DNA of 64,000 bases from Vicia villosa (lineage: Eukaryota; Streptophyta; Magnoliopsida; Fabales; Fabaceae), in NCBI RefSeq assembly GCF_029867415.1, contig NC_081185.1, positions 106,681,055 to 106,745,054 on the forward strand. Reading direction: 5' to 3'. The translations under genes were made by a program, and so were the position numbers. Positions 1 to 12,124 of the stretch are shown in pieces (the first letter of the stretch is position 1; each line of letters begins with the position of its first letter). The notes below the pieces were generated by a model. It saw only the letters and a program-made list of their open reading frames with translations. It did not search any database and had not been told where the DNA came from.

Positions 1-140
1 CTAGCTTCCACTAGAGATGCTCTCTTTTATTTCCTGAAAATAAGACAAACAACCAGAAAGATTTATTATTAAAACCGTGGGTTGCCTCCCACGAAGCGCT
101 TCGTTTAACGTCGCATGGCTCGACGGTCCATTACCCTTTT

Positions 141-2749
141 TTATGGAGGGTATTTCCTTTTCCAAACCTTGTTTCTTGTTACTTTCTCCATCAAGAACTC
201 ATGAAGATGAAAGGCATGGACCACTTTTCTCTTTAACTCACTTTCAAACTTCATCTTCTCACCTTGGTTTTCTTTCTTTTTCTTCTTAACTTCTATAGCG
301 ACATTAGGACTTTTGATAGCAACATGAGCTAGTTCCACCTGAGAAGCTATGCTTGAAACTTTTTCTTGGAGATGTTTAGGGCTTTTGTATTCTCCCTCAC
401 TTTCGATCATACCAACAGAAGCTTGATTATGTACACCTTCACTTTGTTTCTTGACTTCTAGCATCTTTAAGGTTACTTCTTCATTAAAGGCTTTCACCGT
501 CAGAGTCCCTTTCTCAATGTCAAAGTTGCAACGACTTGTCAACAAAAATGGTCTCCCAAGAAGGATAGGAGTTTCTTCATCTTCAGGAATGTCCATGATG
601 TGGAAGTCAACAGGGAATACAAACTTGTCAATCTCCACTAAACGTCTTCAGCTATCCCATATGATTTCTTGATGGTGTGATCAGCGAACTTCAACTTTGT
701 CTCACTTTCACTTATCTTTCCCAATTCAAGCTTTTTAAAGATAGATAGTGGCATTAAACTCACACTAGAACCAGAATCAATGAGTACCTTTTTAAACATT
801 CTGTTCTTGATTTTGCATGGTATCGCCACTGCTCCAGGATCTTTCTTCTTGATGGGGATCTTCCTTGCTGGCGAGACTATACCACACTTTTCAGTTGCAA
901 TTTCTGGTTCTCCTCCCACGGGTCTCTTTTTAGCAATCACCTCCTTCATAAATTTCTTATACAACGGCATGTGCTCAAGTGCTTCAAAGAAGGGGAGATT
1001 GACTTCTAACTTTTTAAACAAAGCTGCAAACTTCTCAAAATCCTTTTCTGTTGAATTCTTCTTTGTCACTCTAGAAGGAAAAGGTAGCTTGATTGTCGGT
1101 TTAGCATTTTGCTTATTTTTCTCTTCAAGTTGCTTAACCGGTGGTATCACAATTTCGGGCTCTTTCACATTCTCTCTTATCTCCAAATCTACCTCAATCA
1201 CCAAGGGATCATCCATTTCCTCTTCTTCTGTTTCTGATTCTGCCACTTTCTTACTCCTTGTAGTAACAGCATTAATCTTCTCTTCGCCTTTCGGATTTTT
1301 CACAGTTGAGCTTGGAAGGGTACCTTGTGCCTGTAGAGTGAGATGATGTGTTATTTGACCCATTTGAACTTCCAGATTTTTGATTGAAGCTGTGGTGTTC
1401 CTGAGGTTGGTTCTTGTCTCTTCTTGAAACTGAGAATTTTGAGCTGCCATTATTTCAATAGCGATCTCCCAATCTGCTTTTTTTTGTACCTGTTGTTGCC
1501 CCTGAGTTTGGAACTGTTGTGGATGGTGTTAGAATTGTTGTTGATATGGAGGTTGTTGTTGAGTTGATCCTTGCTTTTGAAAGTTTCCTTGTTGTTCTTT
1601 CCATGCGAAATTAGGCTGATTTTTCCAAACTGGATTATATGTATTGGCATATGGATTATTTTGCCTCAACATATGAATCTGCTCCACCTATTCTTGCGTT
1701 GCCACACAATGCATCGCAAAATGCGGTCCACTACATATTTCACAAACAACTGAGGCGACTGGCTCAACTTGTGCTACATTCTGTTCACTAATATTCATCT
1801 TCTTCAATCTTCTTTCTACTTCAACCGCAATTTGTTCTTCCATTTTAACTACCTGATCAGCAAGCTTCAAATCAATTTTACCTTCCGGTTGGCTCATTGC
1901 ACGGTCATATAACTCAATGTGCTCATTAGCGGCAATAGCTTCTATGATTCTCTTGATACCAGTGGTTGTTGAAAAATTTGTTGAGCCACCGGCGGCAGTA
2001 TCGATAAGCTGTTTAGTCTTAAGTCGGAGACCATTAACAAAATTCTGCATTTGTTCGGTTGGGTCCATGTTATGAGTAGGACAAGCAACCAAACACCTCT
2101 TAAACCTTTTATATGCATCTCCCAGCGATTCCCCTTCTTTCTGCTTGAAATTCACGATATCATATCTTTTTCGAATGAAGACTGAAGCAGGGAAATACTC
2201 ATTCAAGAAGGCGGTTTCCATCTGTTGCCATGTTGTGATGCTTCCAGCTGGAAGTGAGTAAAACCATTCTTCTGCATCTTCGGATAAAGTAAATGGGAAC
2301 ATCACAAGTCTCTTGGCTTCTTCAGAATGGCCTTCTATTTTTAATGATGTTATTGTGGTGAGGAATCTCTGTAAATGCTTATTTGCATCTTCATTGATTC
2401 TTCCAGCAAAGGGCTTGCTTTCTAACTGACGGATAGTGGAAGGATGTAGTTGGAAGTGTGCCACGTTAACCGGTTGATTTAATATGGTCATTCTTCCAAG
2501 CGGTGCATTAGCCCTTCCATAATCACCTAAAAGTCTCTCTGGAGGAGGTGGATCAGCTGCCATAGTTTCAGGCTCAGAATCTGACTGCTCGGACTGAATA
2601 GATATTACTTCTTCGTCTTCTGATTTTGAAACTACAGGTGATTCTTCTTTCGATGCCAGTCTTTTCCGCTTAATTTCTCGGAGTCGTGCTCGCAATAATC
2701 TTTCGGGTTCTACGTCAAAAAGAAGTTCAGCTGAGGTCTTACCTCGCAT
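141..2749 (-). pseudogene. Athila gag-protease polyprotein, disabled
   Basis: Seen: three frame segments on the minus strand. 2749-1688 encodes a 353-residue Gag with the retrotransposon-gag core (PFTLSEDAEEWFYSLP, residues about 150-165) and a terminal zinc knuckle beginning CEICSGPHFAMHC. Reading stops at a TAG (1688-1690), where the same frame continues in a Q/N-rich linker that meets a TAA at 1529-1531. The frame then reopens (1450-638) into an aspartic protease with the active-site motif LIDSGSSVSLMP. A one-base deletion near 640 pushes the protease C-terminal part (ILLGRPFL motif, 638-141) into another frame. Both stops look like C-to-T-type changes (TGG to TAG, CAA to TAA). Gag would assemble the particle and the protease would process it; this copy cannot make the fusion protein. 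The N-terminal start (MRGKTSAE) sits about 140 bases after the primer site, as expected. Confidence 0.88.
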
Positions 2750-2890
2750 ACAAGGTTAGACAGTTATTAGTTGGGAGTAAACAATAAAAATAAATAAGTA
2801 AATAAAAATCAAATTTTTGCAAAAGAAATAAAATTTTAATTGCAGAGCAATAAAATTTTAATTGACTGAATAATAACTTATATTTTGGCA

Positions 2891-2904
2891 ATCCCCGGCA
2901 ACGG
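2891..2904 (-). other. Athila primer binding site, split by the 12-kb insertion
   Basis: Joining 2891-2904 to 14967-14971, with one copy of the AACGG duplication removed, gives on the minus strand TGGCGCCGTTGCCGGGGAT. This is the tRNA-Asp-type primer site of Athila elements. The insertion therefore falls inside the site that primes reverse transcription of the older element. Confidence 0.85.
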
Positions 2905-5741
2905 TGTAGCAACCTGCCTAAAAATTTAATGTTTAGAGAGTCGCCACCTATTCTGAAGGGCGAATAGGAAACCCTACGTACATACGACATTCGGGGTAAG
3001 ATACTATATTCAGGTCGAGGGAAGGTGTTAGGCACCCTCAACCCTTTCCTAAAGGCTAACACTTAAAGATAAAGGTTTACGGCAAAACATAAAGAAAGAT
3101 GACAGACAGTAAAATAGGGTTAGAGGCTAATTATTTGAACATGATTAGGGTTTGAAGGAAGGGGACTCGCCTTGTTGCCAAGTGCCTACGTATCTCCTTA
3201 GGGAGAATCAGAGTCAACGTAGTTCGGGCACAGGATTGTACGCCTTTAGAATTGATTATGAATGTATTTGAAATTGTTTGGAGGCTTTTTGAATGGCCTG
3301 TCGTAGTTTTTAGAAGCTGTGATTTGAAAATCGCAATTGAATGGATGAAAATCCGTAGTATCGTGGTTTAGTGCATTTTGAATGTTTGGGCGTACAACCC
3401 TGATTTTAATTTGTACTATTAACCGCAATGATCGATGGATTCGATCACCATAGTTAAAAGATTAGTAGTGGTATCGTTACCAATTTTAACTGATGGATTC
3501 AATTATCACTGACAACGAATAGAAGTATTTTTTAGGAATCTTAATAATTTAATTTGTATCATTACCCCTCGTAATCGATTGATTCGATTAAAAATAATAA
3601 TGATTAAAGGTGAGGAAAATAGGCTGATCATCGCAACCAATAAAAATGGTTGAAACCCTTTAGCCAAATAAGTTTATTTTAATTTATATTTGGATTTGAT
3701 TAAATAAATTAATCGATTGCTAACCATTGCGACCAATATGTTTAGTCGGAACGAATAACAAATTAAATCCTAAAACTTTGGCCAAGTGGCTAGTGGGATT
3801 GGGCAAACCTTAATATCTTATATAGCCATTCTAGGGCTTTTTTGTAATTTATAATTAAGAATTAAAATTTAATTAAATCAATTAAGTCGAATAATCGACA
3901 TAATCGAGAAAATCCTAAATAATATATCTCTAATCCTAATTTTATAAATCAATTAAATTTATATTATTCAAATTCTAAATTAAGTTAAATAGATTAAACA
4001 TAATTTATATTTTAAACTAAACAATAAAAAATAAAAATAAAAATAAATACATGAAAAACCTGGTTGTGACTCTGTATTACTGCTTGTTGATGGGGTACCA
4101 TGGACATACAAATCTGGAGCGCTTGATTTTGCTTGCTGGAGATCCAACGGTCGCCGGTTGATGGTGCATCGTATGCAGTGTTGGTCCTGAGCACATGATC
4201 TTGCAAAGAAACATTTCAAAATATAAAGAGAAGGGTGAATCACCCAGGGATCGAACCCTCTCCAGCGCGCTGACTGCATATTCCCCTTTCCACCAGGCCA
4301 TTCGTTAATTGTTGATAATAACACCAGCGTAAAACATAATATATTGACACAAATAAATTCCAGAATTTAAATGAAAAATAAAACGCGCCCGCTACAGTAC
4401 CATCTTCTTCCTTTGTATTTTCTGAAACACAAGACATTCACCCACGGTTTTCTACCGTGGCCGTAGGTTCATCTTCACCAACCTGCAAATTAAACACCAA
4501 TATGCACCATGGAATAGCCCAGATCGAATGCACGTGACCTCACGAACTCAATGGATATATTAATTGGACCTGTAATTACCTCTAACCTAAAATCCCTCTT
4601 TTGAGAGGTATGAACCCTAACAATGGTGTTTAGTTATTTCTAGCACAAAACTCTAATCAAAGCATTCAAACACGTTGTATTCAGCATGAATAACAAGAAT
4701 ATGCAACCAAAATTATCTAATAGCGCACGAATTAACGGATTCGATTATAAACAAAGTGTGCAAACCGTGGCCTCTATGAGAGCGAATCTGAGTGTTCTAG
4801 AGAATGGTGACGGCCTGGAAAGCTTCAGATAATGTCGAAGAACCTTGCTGGATAGTTGGAATCGTTTGAATTTGTCCGCAACTCCTCTCCCATGGCCTTC
4901 TTGATTTCACGGTTTTTTAAAACTCTGTCCAGTCCTCCTTTTGGCCGAAAACCATCCCCCTCTGTTTGCAATTGTTGTTTTCTTATATATCCTTGCTTTA
5001 GGTCAACAAATATGGCTTAAATCTTTCTATTTGAGAAGATTGAGATTTCCAGGAAATTGATTGAAACCTTTTGTATCAAGTTCTTCCCTTTTGGTCCAAA
5101 TTGTGTCTTTCCAGCTTTAACTCTACGTTCTTTTACTAACCCTTTATTTTAATTGGTTTAAATCCCAATAAATCAAATATGTGACATTTCCCCATTAATT
5201 TCATGATTTATTTTTCTTAATTTGAGTTTTAATAACCTAATAATAATAATATCTAATAGTAATAAATAAAATAATAGTAATTAAAATACTAATATAGTAT
5301 ATTTTTATTTAACTAAAGGAAATCAGGTAAAAAAAATAATGATAGATAACAATAATTGAAACTGATAAATGTGATAATTATATTAAAATTAATTAATAAT
5401 AGTTAGTACTATTACTATTTAATAATACAAAATAACCAAACCAAATATTTATAATCAGACAATACTAATTAATAATAATAATAGTTAAAAATGATTAAAC
5501 CAAATATTGTAATTAATAGTCTAACAAAAAATCATAAGTTATATGATCAATTGTGAAACGGACTAAAAATCTCGAAGATGGTTGAGCCCAAACACCTTCT
5601 AACCTTAACCCTCATTTTAACTCAGGATATTCTATAAGAACGCAGGTTTGACAATAGGAATGTCAAACCCCATGATTCTTGATTTTGATCCTTGATGAAT
5701 TAAAAGACCTAAATTGACCGGGCAAATTTTGGGGTATGACA
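2905..5741 (-). repeat. 3' LTR of element U
   Basis: It matches 12125-14961 base for base in every row compared (constant offset of 9,220). It holds a TATA-like TATATAA on the minus strand near 4983-4989 and a tRNA-like block at 4218-4300. Short frames inside it (for example 3980-4324) occur identically in both LTRs and show no protein-like features, so they are not called as genes. Confidence 0.93.
4218..4300 (-). other. tRNA-like block with A and B boxes inside the U 3' LTR
   Basis: On the minus strand: an A-box-like TGGCCTGGTGG (4300-4290), a B-box GGTTCGATCCC (4257-4247), and TTTT at 4221-4218. The spacing of 43 bases from A to B resembles an RNA polymerase III internal promoter. A complete tRNA cloverleaf is not evident. 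The same block is in the other LTR at 13438-13520. Confidence 0.5.
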
Positions 5742-5754
5742 GCTGCCCCTGTTC
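5742..5754 (-). other. Polypurine tract of element U
   Basis: On the minus strand GAACAGGGGCAGC lies immediately before the 3' LTR start TGTCATACC. This is where plus-strand priming would occur. Confidence 0.7.
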
Positions 5755-6381
5755 AATCTTCTTAAACCTAAAGAGTCAGATAGGCACGTCTGCCTATCGT
5801 GATCTACAGGTAGAAGATGATTGAACACTGAGAATGCCCTGAAATTTGCACTTGTTGGGAAGAAGTTCTGTGGGAGATGGGCTTACAGATGCCACCCAAG
5901 GTGAATACCATTCTTTCTTTCTCTTCTCTTTTTTTTTTACTGTGAAGCAGACGCTCTTCTTTTTTTTTTTTTTGCAGGAGCTACGCATTTAGATCGTAGC
6001 CTGGCCTAAAAAAACAACTTTGACTTTATGCAATGCTTATGATGCATGCGATGCATGATGCAGTGAGCTTCTCAAAATAAATGAGAGCGGTGTATGTATA
6101 TGCGATGTGTATGAATGAGGTGTGTTAGTTGAATGATGCATGATTATTATTTAAAGTATGTTAGTAACTCTGAAAAGAAAGATAACACCTTTGATTATTG
6201 ATGATGTTTTGGAGAAGATCACTGCCGAGGGACTAACGTGATAAACCCAATTGAGAAACTTTTGTAAACCCCTTTGTAAACTCCTTTGTTGTAAAATTCT
6301 TTGTAAAACTCCGTTTGCCTGGAAAAGCTCCTAGAAAGGATGGAATACGTCTTAAAGAAGATTGCCTGGAAAGGCTCATGT

Positions 6382-6775
6382 ACCATTAGGATCATTTGCA
6401 AGGGTTATCGCAAACTCATCTGCACCATTTAGGATCATTTGCGAGGGTTATTGCAAACTCACCTGCACCAATAGGATCATTTGCGAGGGTTATCGCAAAC
6501 TCGCCTGCACCAATAGGATCATTTGCGAGGGTTATCGCAAACTCACCTGCACCATTAGGATCATTTGCGAGGGTTATCGCAAACTCACCTGCACCAATAG
6601 GATTATTTGCGAGGGTTATCGCAAAGTCACCTGCACCATTAGGATCATTTGCGAGGGTTATCGCAAACTTACCTGCACCATTAGGATTATTTGCTAGGGT
6701 TATAGCAAACTCACCTGCACCATTGGGATTATTTGCGAGGGTTATCGCAAACTCACCTGTATCGAAGGAATTATC
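6382..6775. repeat. 42-bp tandem array, about nine copies
   Basis: The unit contains ATTTGCGAGGGTTATCGCAA; copies start at 6389, 6432, 6474, 6516, 6558, 6600, 6642, 6684 and 6726, with a degenerate tenth copy after 6768. Because 42 is divisible by three the array stays open in several frames (14-residue unit such as GSFARVIANSPAPI), but the translation is most likely a by-product. It lies beside the 3' LTR of element U. Confidence 0.92.
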
Positions 6776-6944
6776 TGCCATGGTTCTGACAAGCGTACCT
6801 GCATGGAAAAGATTCACTTGTTTGGAGACTCACAACTCGAGGGTCGGAGAAAATACACCTTTCACAACACGAGGGTTGGAAACTCACGACACGTGGGTCG
6901 GGAAATACACCTATCACAACACGAGGGTTGGAGACTAGGCTTTT

Positions 6945-7135
6945 GTAGTAACAGTCAGACGGTAACTGACTACCAGATGGGAACTGGATTTTGATGTAAC
7001 AGTCAGACGGGAACTGACTACCAGACGGGAACTGGATTTATTGTAACAGTTAGACGGGAACTGACTACCAGACGGGAACTGGATTTAATGTAACAGCCAG
7101 ACGGGAACTGACTTTGTAACGATTTGCCAGGACGA
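6945..7135. repeat. 47-bp tandem array, four copies
   Basis: Units beginning GTAACAGTCAGACGG start at about 6948, 6996, 7043 and 7090. Each contains two related GACGGGAACTG motifs. It is the second array in the 3' part of element U. Confidence 0.88.
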
Positions 7136-7229
7136 GAATTGGACTTTGTAAGGATTTGTATGCGCTAGATGATATGCATATGCTAGTGCGTATGTATGTA
7201 TGCTGATGCATGAAATGAACAACAAGATT

Positions 7230-7395
7230 GTTATCATCGGTAAGGTTACCGGGAAGCATCAATCAGGTGATTGGAGAGAATACCTCAATAAGGTTACTGG
7301 CATCGGTTAGGTTACCGGAAAACATCAATCGGGTGATTGGAAAATAAATCTCAGTAAGGTTACCGGCATCGGTAAGGTTACCGGAAAACAGCTGG
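7230..7395. repeat. 66-67-bp tandem array, about 2.5 copies
   Basis: Units containing CATCGGTAAGGTTACCGG start at about 7236, 7302 and 7369. It is the third array in the 3' part of element U. The GGTTACC / GGTAACC-like core is locally palindromic. Confidence 0.75.
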
Positions 7396-7512
7396 ACAAT
7401 GTAGCTTAGCACCAGAGTTTTGAATTGGATGTTTGGATGTATGGGATAATGCGTATGCTCATGCATATGTTGATTGATGAGTGGAACGAAATAATATCTT
7501 CTATAAGACTAC

Positions 7513-8290
7513 TTGAAAAGGTTTTTTAGGATGGATATGAAAATTTGTCTTGAAGAAGACTACCTGAAGAGGTTCTTAGAATGGATAGAAATTTGTCTTG
7601 AAGAAGACCACCTGGAAAGGCTTGAAAATGTTTTGCAAAGACTTCCTAAAGAAGTTCTTGGAGAGGACAGTGAATGTCTTAGAAAAGACCACCCAGAAAG
7701 GTTCGTAGAATGTCTTAAAGAAGACCACCAGAAGAGATTCCTGAAAAGGATGCCAAATTGTTTTGAAAAAGACTACCTGGAAAGGTACTTAGAACAAGAA
7801 TGTCTCGAAGATGACTACCTGAAAAGGTGCTTAGAAGAAGAATGTCTTGAAGAAGACTACCTCAAAAGGTGCTTAGAACAAGAATGTCTCGAAGAAAACT
7901 ACCTGACAAGGTGCTTAGAAGAAGAATGTCTTGAAGAAGACTACCTCAAAAGGTACTTAGAAAAGGAATGTCTTGAAGAAGACTACCTGAAAAGGTACTT
8001 AGAAGGGATCATATAATTTGTCTTAAAGAAGACTACCTGAAAAGGTTCTTAGAAAGAGAATGTCTTAAAGAAGACTGCCTAAAAAGGTTTGTAGAATGTC
8101 TTAAAGAAGACTACCTAAAAAGGTTCGTAGAATGTCTTAAAGAAGACTACCTAAAAAGGTTCTCGGAAAAGATGACAATTTATCTTAAATAAGACTGCCT
8201 GAAGTGGTTCCTAGAAAGGATGATGAATGTCTTAGAAAAGACTACCTGAAAAGGTTTTTTAAAAAGGATCGTAGGATTTGTCCTAAAGAA
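7513..8290. repeat. About 42-bp tandem array with G/A-rich units
   Basis: Units containing TGTCTTGAAGAAGACTACCT recur from about 7540 to 8290. They are regular between 7796 and 7990, where the plus-strand frame 7513-8016 reads 14-residue repeats (ECLEEDYLKRCLEE type), and looser on both sides. The frame is antisense to the element and has no family resemblance, so it is taken as repeat-derived and not as a gene. Confidence 0.8.
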
Positions 8291-11200
8291 GAATGCGTAA
8301 AAAGGTGTGGTGTAATGTATTAGCCAATGTATGTAATGCATGATTTGTATGTATTTGCATGATGCCCCAATGGTAGGTTGTTGATAACCAAGCTATATAG
8401 ATCGCCGAGGTTGGATTGTCGTTAGATGCTAGCGCGGTACCTGTTTTTTTTTTGAACTTTGTAGTTAGGAGAAAGATTGATACGAGGTTGTAAAGCATGA
8501 AGATGCCTTTTCCTTTTGTTGTGCGTCTTATGGATTTGATATCCATTGCCCCAATATTTTCGTGGGAGAAGATGCTTATGAGGGAAGTGCCCCGGGAAAC
8601 AACCTTGTCATATGCTTTGATGTTTAGATTGAAGGGTGTGCCCCTGACTTCCCATATATGGAGGGTTATCCACGGTGTTCTATCCATTTGAATTTATCCC
8701 ATGCTTGACATACCCCTGATTGAGATTGCTTCGAGATGTGACCCAGGTCGACTGAACCTTAGGATGAATGCCCCTAGTTAATAGGATATTTGGTTGTATG
8801 CCCCTGTTTAGGAAAACCCTCTGGACGTGGTTTCCTCATTCAAGAGTCTTTATCAGAAATGATCACATTTGGTTAACCAATTTCGAGATTTCTCTGATGC
8901 TAAGTGTGTATTCGTAGATGACATTGTACCCTTTGAGAAAGTAACTCTGATGCAATGCATATGCAATTTTTGAAATCGAAGTCCGTTATGAATTAGGACT
9001 GGGAGATTAGAAATGAATGCTTGAAAAAGCATAGTGGTTAGAAATAGTTTTAACAAACCTAGGAGTCAGTATAACAAATCCCGCGTAATATGCTTTCGTA
9101 GTTGACCTTGCCTCAATTAGGACTTTTGAATGTTGTAACTTGGCCTGGTTCGCGGTTTTAAGAAACAATGGATATAAGGCTCAAAATTTATTTAGCCCAC
9201 CCCTTTCTCCTTGATGTTCTCCAAGTCCTAAAATTCGCTTAATCCAATGGATGTGATTTGTTTGCAAGAGAATCGTTTTTTGTTTCGATGTTGAGCAGGA
9301 GCCTTAGTAGAGATCCAAGCATTGGCTGAGAAGCTTTGCTGATTTAGCAGTCACAAAACTATCCTTTGTATTTCGCTTTTATCCCTTATTTTTGCATGAA
9401 TCAATTCCTTTGAATGTGATCCATCGGGATGCCCTAATTTTTGCCTAAGTCATTTTCCTAAGATTTTTCATTTTGACTTAGCGGGCGTTTTTCTTTTGAA
9501 TGCTCTTTTGATATTTGATCCTTATATGTTGAATATTGAATATTGTGACTGCCATGTTTGTTTTTTGATTTGTAAGCTTCGGATTTGATACTTCCTCGAT
9601 CTTGAATGATGTATTGAGGAAGAAGATGTTGTGAATGTCATCTCCATTGCTCCCTCAATCGCGAGGAAGAAAATATGCTTGAACCTTTGCTTGAATTGAT
9701 TGATTCTCTTGACAACCAAAATACACCATTGAATTAATCGAGATCTACCCTGCCCCTGGTTGAAATCAAGGTTTTTTTTTGAAAAAGTAGAAACAAACTC
9801 CAACTCCTGGCTCGAGGGGGTGACGAGGGATTAACATCCTTATATCTCCACTGTTTAGGAATTGAAACAATGCCTGTACATCCTCGGCTCGGTCTTACCT
9901 TGAAAGCATATATTTAGTTGGACTTAGTTATTTGGATTCGTCATTCTCCCTCAAGTTTGTTAATGATTGGGAGTGATAATTTGAAAGATAATTTGAAATG
10001 GAAAGTCGTAGTAACGCAAAAGAGGAGCGAAAGAATTGATTTCAAAACATGCATGATTATTTCATTGAATTACTATTCGAAAGGTACAACGTTTTACATC
10101 AAATAGCATTTTGTGATCGTAGGAATTACAACTAGAAAGATAAACCTATTAATCCTAAGGGCAATCTCCTTTGTGAATCGTCGACTTTGTTTTACTCCTT
10201 AGTTGATGAACTTGTAGAAGTGAAGGATAACCTCGGGTTCTCCTTGGACATGTCAAACCTGTCGGGAATAAATTTTTTAGCGGTGGGTTTTCGTCGTATC
10301 GGAACTTCATGAGTTTCCTTTGACTGAACCTCTTTTGCTTTTCCTAAAGGATAGTATCACACGATTTGCAACGTCCAGATTTTGTAGATTGGTAGAGAAA
10401 CCGACGGCCTTTTTGCCCCTTGGTATGGAGTTAGCATATGTCGCATTCCCTCCACCGTAGTCACGCATTTTTGTTCAGGGTATTGCCTTAATTGGATTAA
10501 TCCTTGCCCCTAGGTTATCGTAGAGCGTCCTTGTAAATTTGATATGTTCTAAGATGAACCCCTTTTTGACTAGATACATCTTGAGTGTATCTATGAGGGA
10601 ACTCTTTGTTGAACTTATTCTTGCTCGATGACAACCTTTATTATATTTATAATCCTGTTATGACAAGGCATGGACATGCGGCATGACGAAAGACATCCTC
10701 TTTCTTTTTGTAGTGAAGCCGAGATCGTTTTTAATAATTTATCGTCCTTTCTCCATAATTGATGATCCCCTTTGGTCTTGGAAAGTTGCGGGAAACCGGC
10801 TAGCATGGTAAGTATGGATGTGGGCGAAGGTAGAAATGCAAATGTCCGAATGCATGAAAATGCGAATGCACGTGTATACAAAGGACTTGTACATGGTGAC
10901 TCCTTACATGTAATGCAAACGTGCAACATATACAATCCTAAGGATAGCCTTAGACGCGACATTGGATCCTAGTGAAATCCTTGTAAGATAGATGTTATGA
11001 CACGCCAACGGAAATCCATTATATTAGAGATTATGCAGAAGGTAGCGGCTGGTGACCGTTCCAGACAGTCACCAAGTCTCATGACCTTCGAGAGGTCGTT
11101 CGACGTGTACTTACGAAGTTGTCCCTCGTGGGAAGGTTCTCTATGCGGAACACACCCTATCTAAGGACGATATTGGATAAGTAGAAATCCCTACGGGCTA

Positions 11201-12104
11201 GGGGTGAAAGATGATGATGTCCTTCGTGGGAAAGACATGGTCTTAGAAATTAGAGTCCCTATAGGCTAGGGACCACATAGGAATACCTGCAAAATTGCAA
11301 CGCATAGATATTCGAAGTATATAAATTGCAAACAAATAATAAGCACATAAGTACAAGAGTCCTAGGTTCATAGGTCCAACGTAGCGGCTCTTGGGAGCCA
11401 ACCTTTTTATAGGGGGTTCTAGAAGGTCTCATGGGGTCGTTCGTAGCCTCCGAGACTTTTTGTCTCTTCGGATTTTAGAACAACTCATTTTATCCATGAG
11501 GTTCGAATTTTTGGGGTAGGTTCTCGGAGAGATCAGCCAAGTATCCGGTCCTGCCCTCAACAAAGTCAAGCCTCGTTTTGGACATTTCCGAATACTCAAC
11601 CCACTCCGAGTGGAATTATCAATGAGACTCGTAGGCGATTCGTACTCCCCTATTGATCTCAAAGTTAACTCCCACACTTAGGTTTAACAACAGTTTATAT
11701 GACCCAACAGATATAATAGAAATAAAAATATTCAGTTAAATAAATATTTAATTAAATCGCAGTAATGAAATTGGAAAGGGAAATAAATAAATAAATACAA
11801 TTTAAATATTTAACTAACCTCGAAATCCAACCGCTCAAATCCGACCGGTTGCCATTTAGACAATGCATTAAAGCAGCAAATATTAAAAACAAATATTGAT
11901 TTATTCAACAGACATAAATATAAATAAATAAATGAATAAATAAATAAATAAAATATAAAATTTAAATATTTATGACAATGAACAAACCCTAATTTTGGCG
12001 AATTAGCCAAACCCTAAAAAAAATTTGCCCAAAACCTAAATGTTTCGCCAAAAACCTAAACCCTGCTAAAACCTATAGGAGCATAGTAATTCACCATTAT
12101 GAAG
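8291..12104 (-). other. Interior of element U without recognisable genes
   Basis: About 3.8 kb between the tandem arrays and the primer site. Sense-strand frames exist at 8687-8283 (134 codons), 9803-9522 and 11677-11429, but none shows a gag, zinc-knuckle, protease, RT, RNase H or integrase motif. It is best read as the non-coding body of a large retrotransposon derivative. Confidence 0.6.
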
Positions 12105-12122
12105 TCCCCAGCAGAGTCGCCA
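12105..12122 (-). other. Primer binding site of element U (tRNA-Arg type)
   Basis: On the minus strand TGGCGACTCTGCTGGGGA begins two bases after the 5' LTR end. It is complementary, with one G-U or mismatch position, to the 3' end of a plant tRNA-Arg, the primer used by Ogre elements. Confidence 0.8.
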
Positions 12123-12124
12123 GC

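Noticed and set aside
3980..4324. Several overlapping minus-strand frames in the U LTR, duplicated at 13200-13544
   Set aside because: They are identical only because the two LTRs are identical. They overlap one another in three frames and have no protein-like features.
6382..6775. Possible CRISPR-like array (regular spacing, palindromic core)
   Set aside because: Copies are directly adjacent without unique spacers and lie in a plant retrotransposon, so it is an ordinary tandem array.
6396..6938. 180-codon frame with GSFARVIANSPAP repeats
   Set aside because: It is a translation of the 42-bp minisatellite. All other frames of the array are open too, and it is antisense to the element.
7513..8016. 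167-codon frame with ECLEEDYLKRCLEE repeats
   Set aside because: Same reason: a repeat unit of 42 bp keeps the frame open. No start context or family resemblance.
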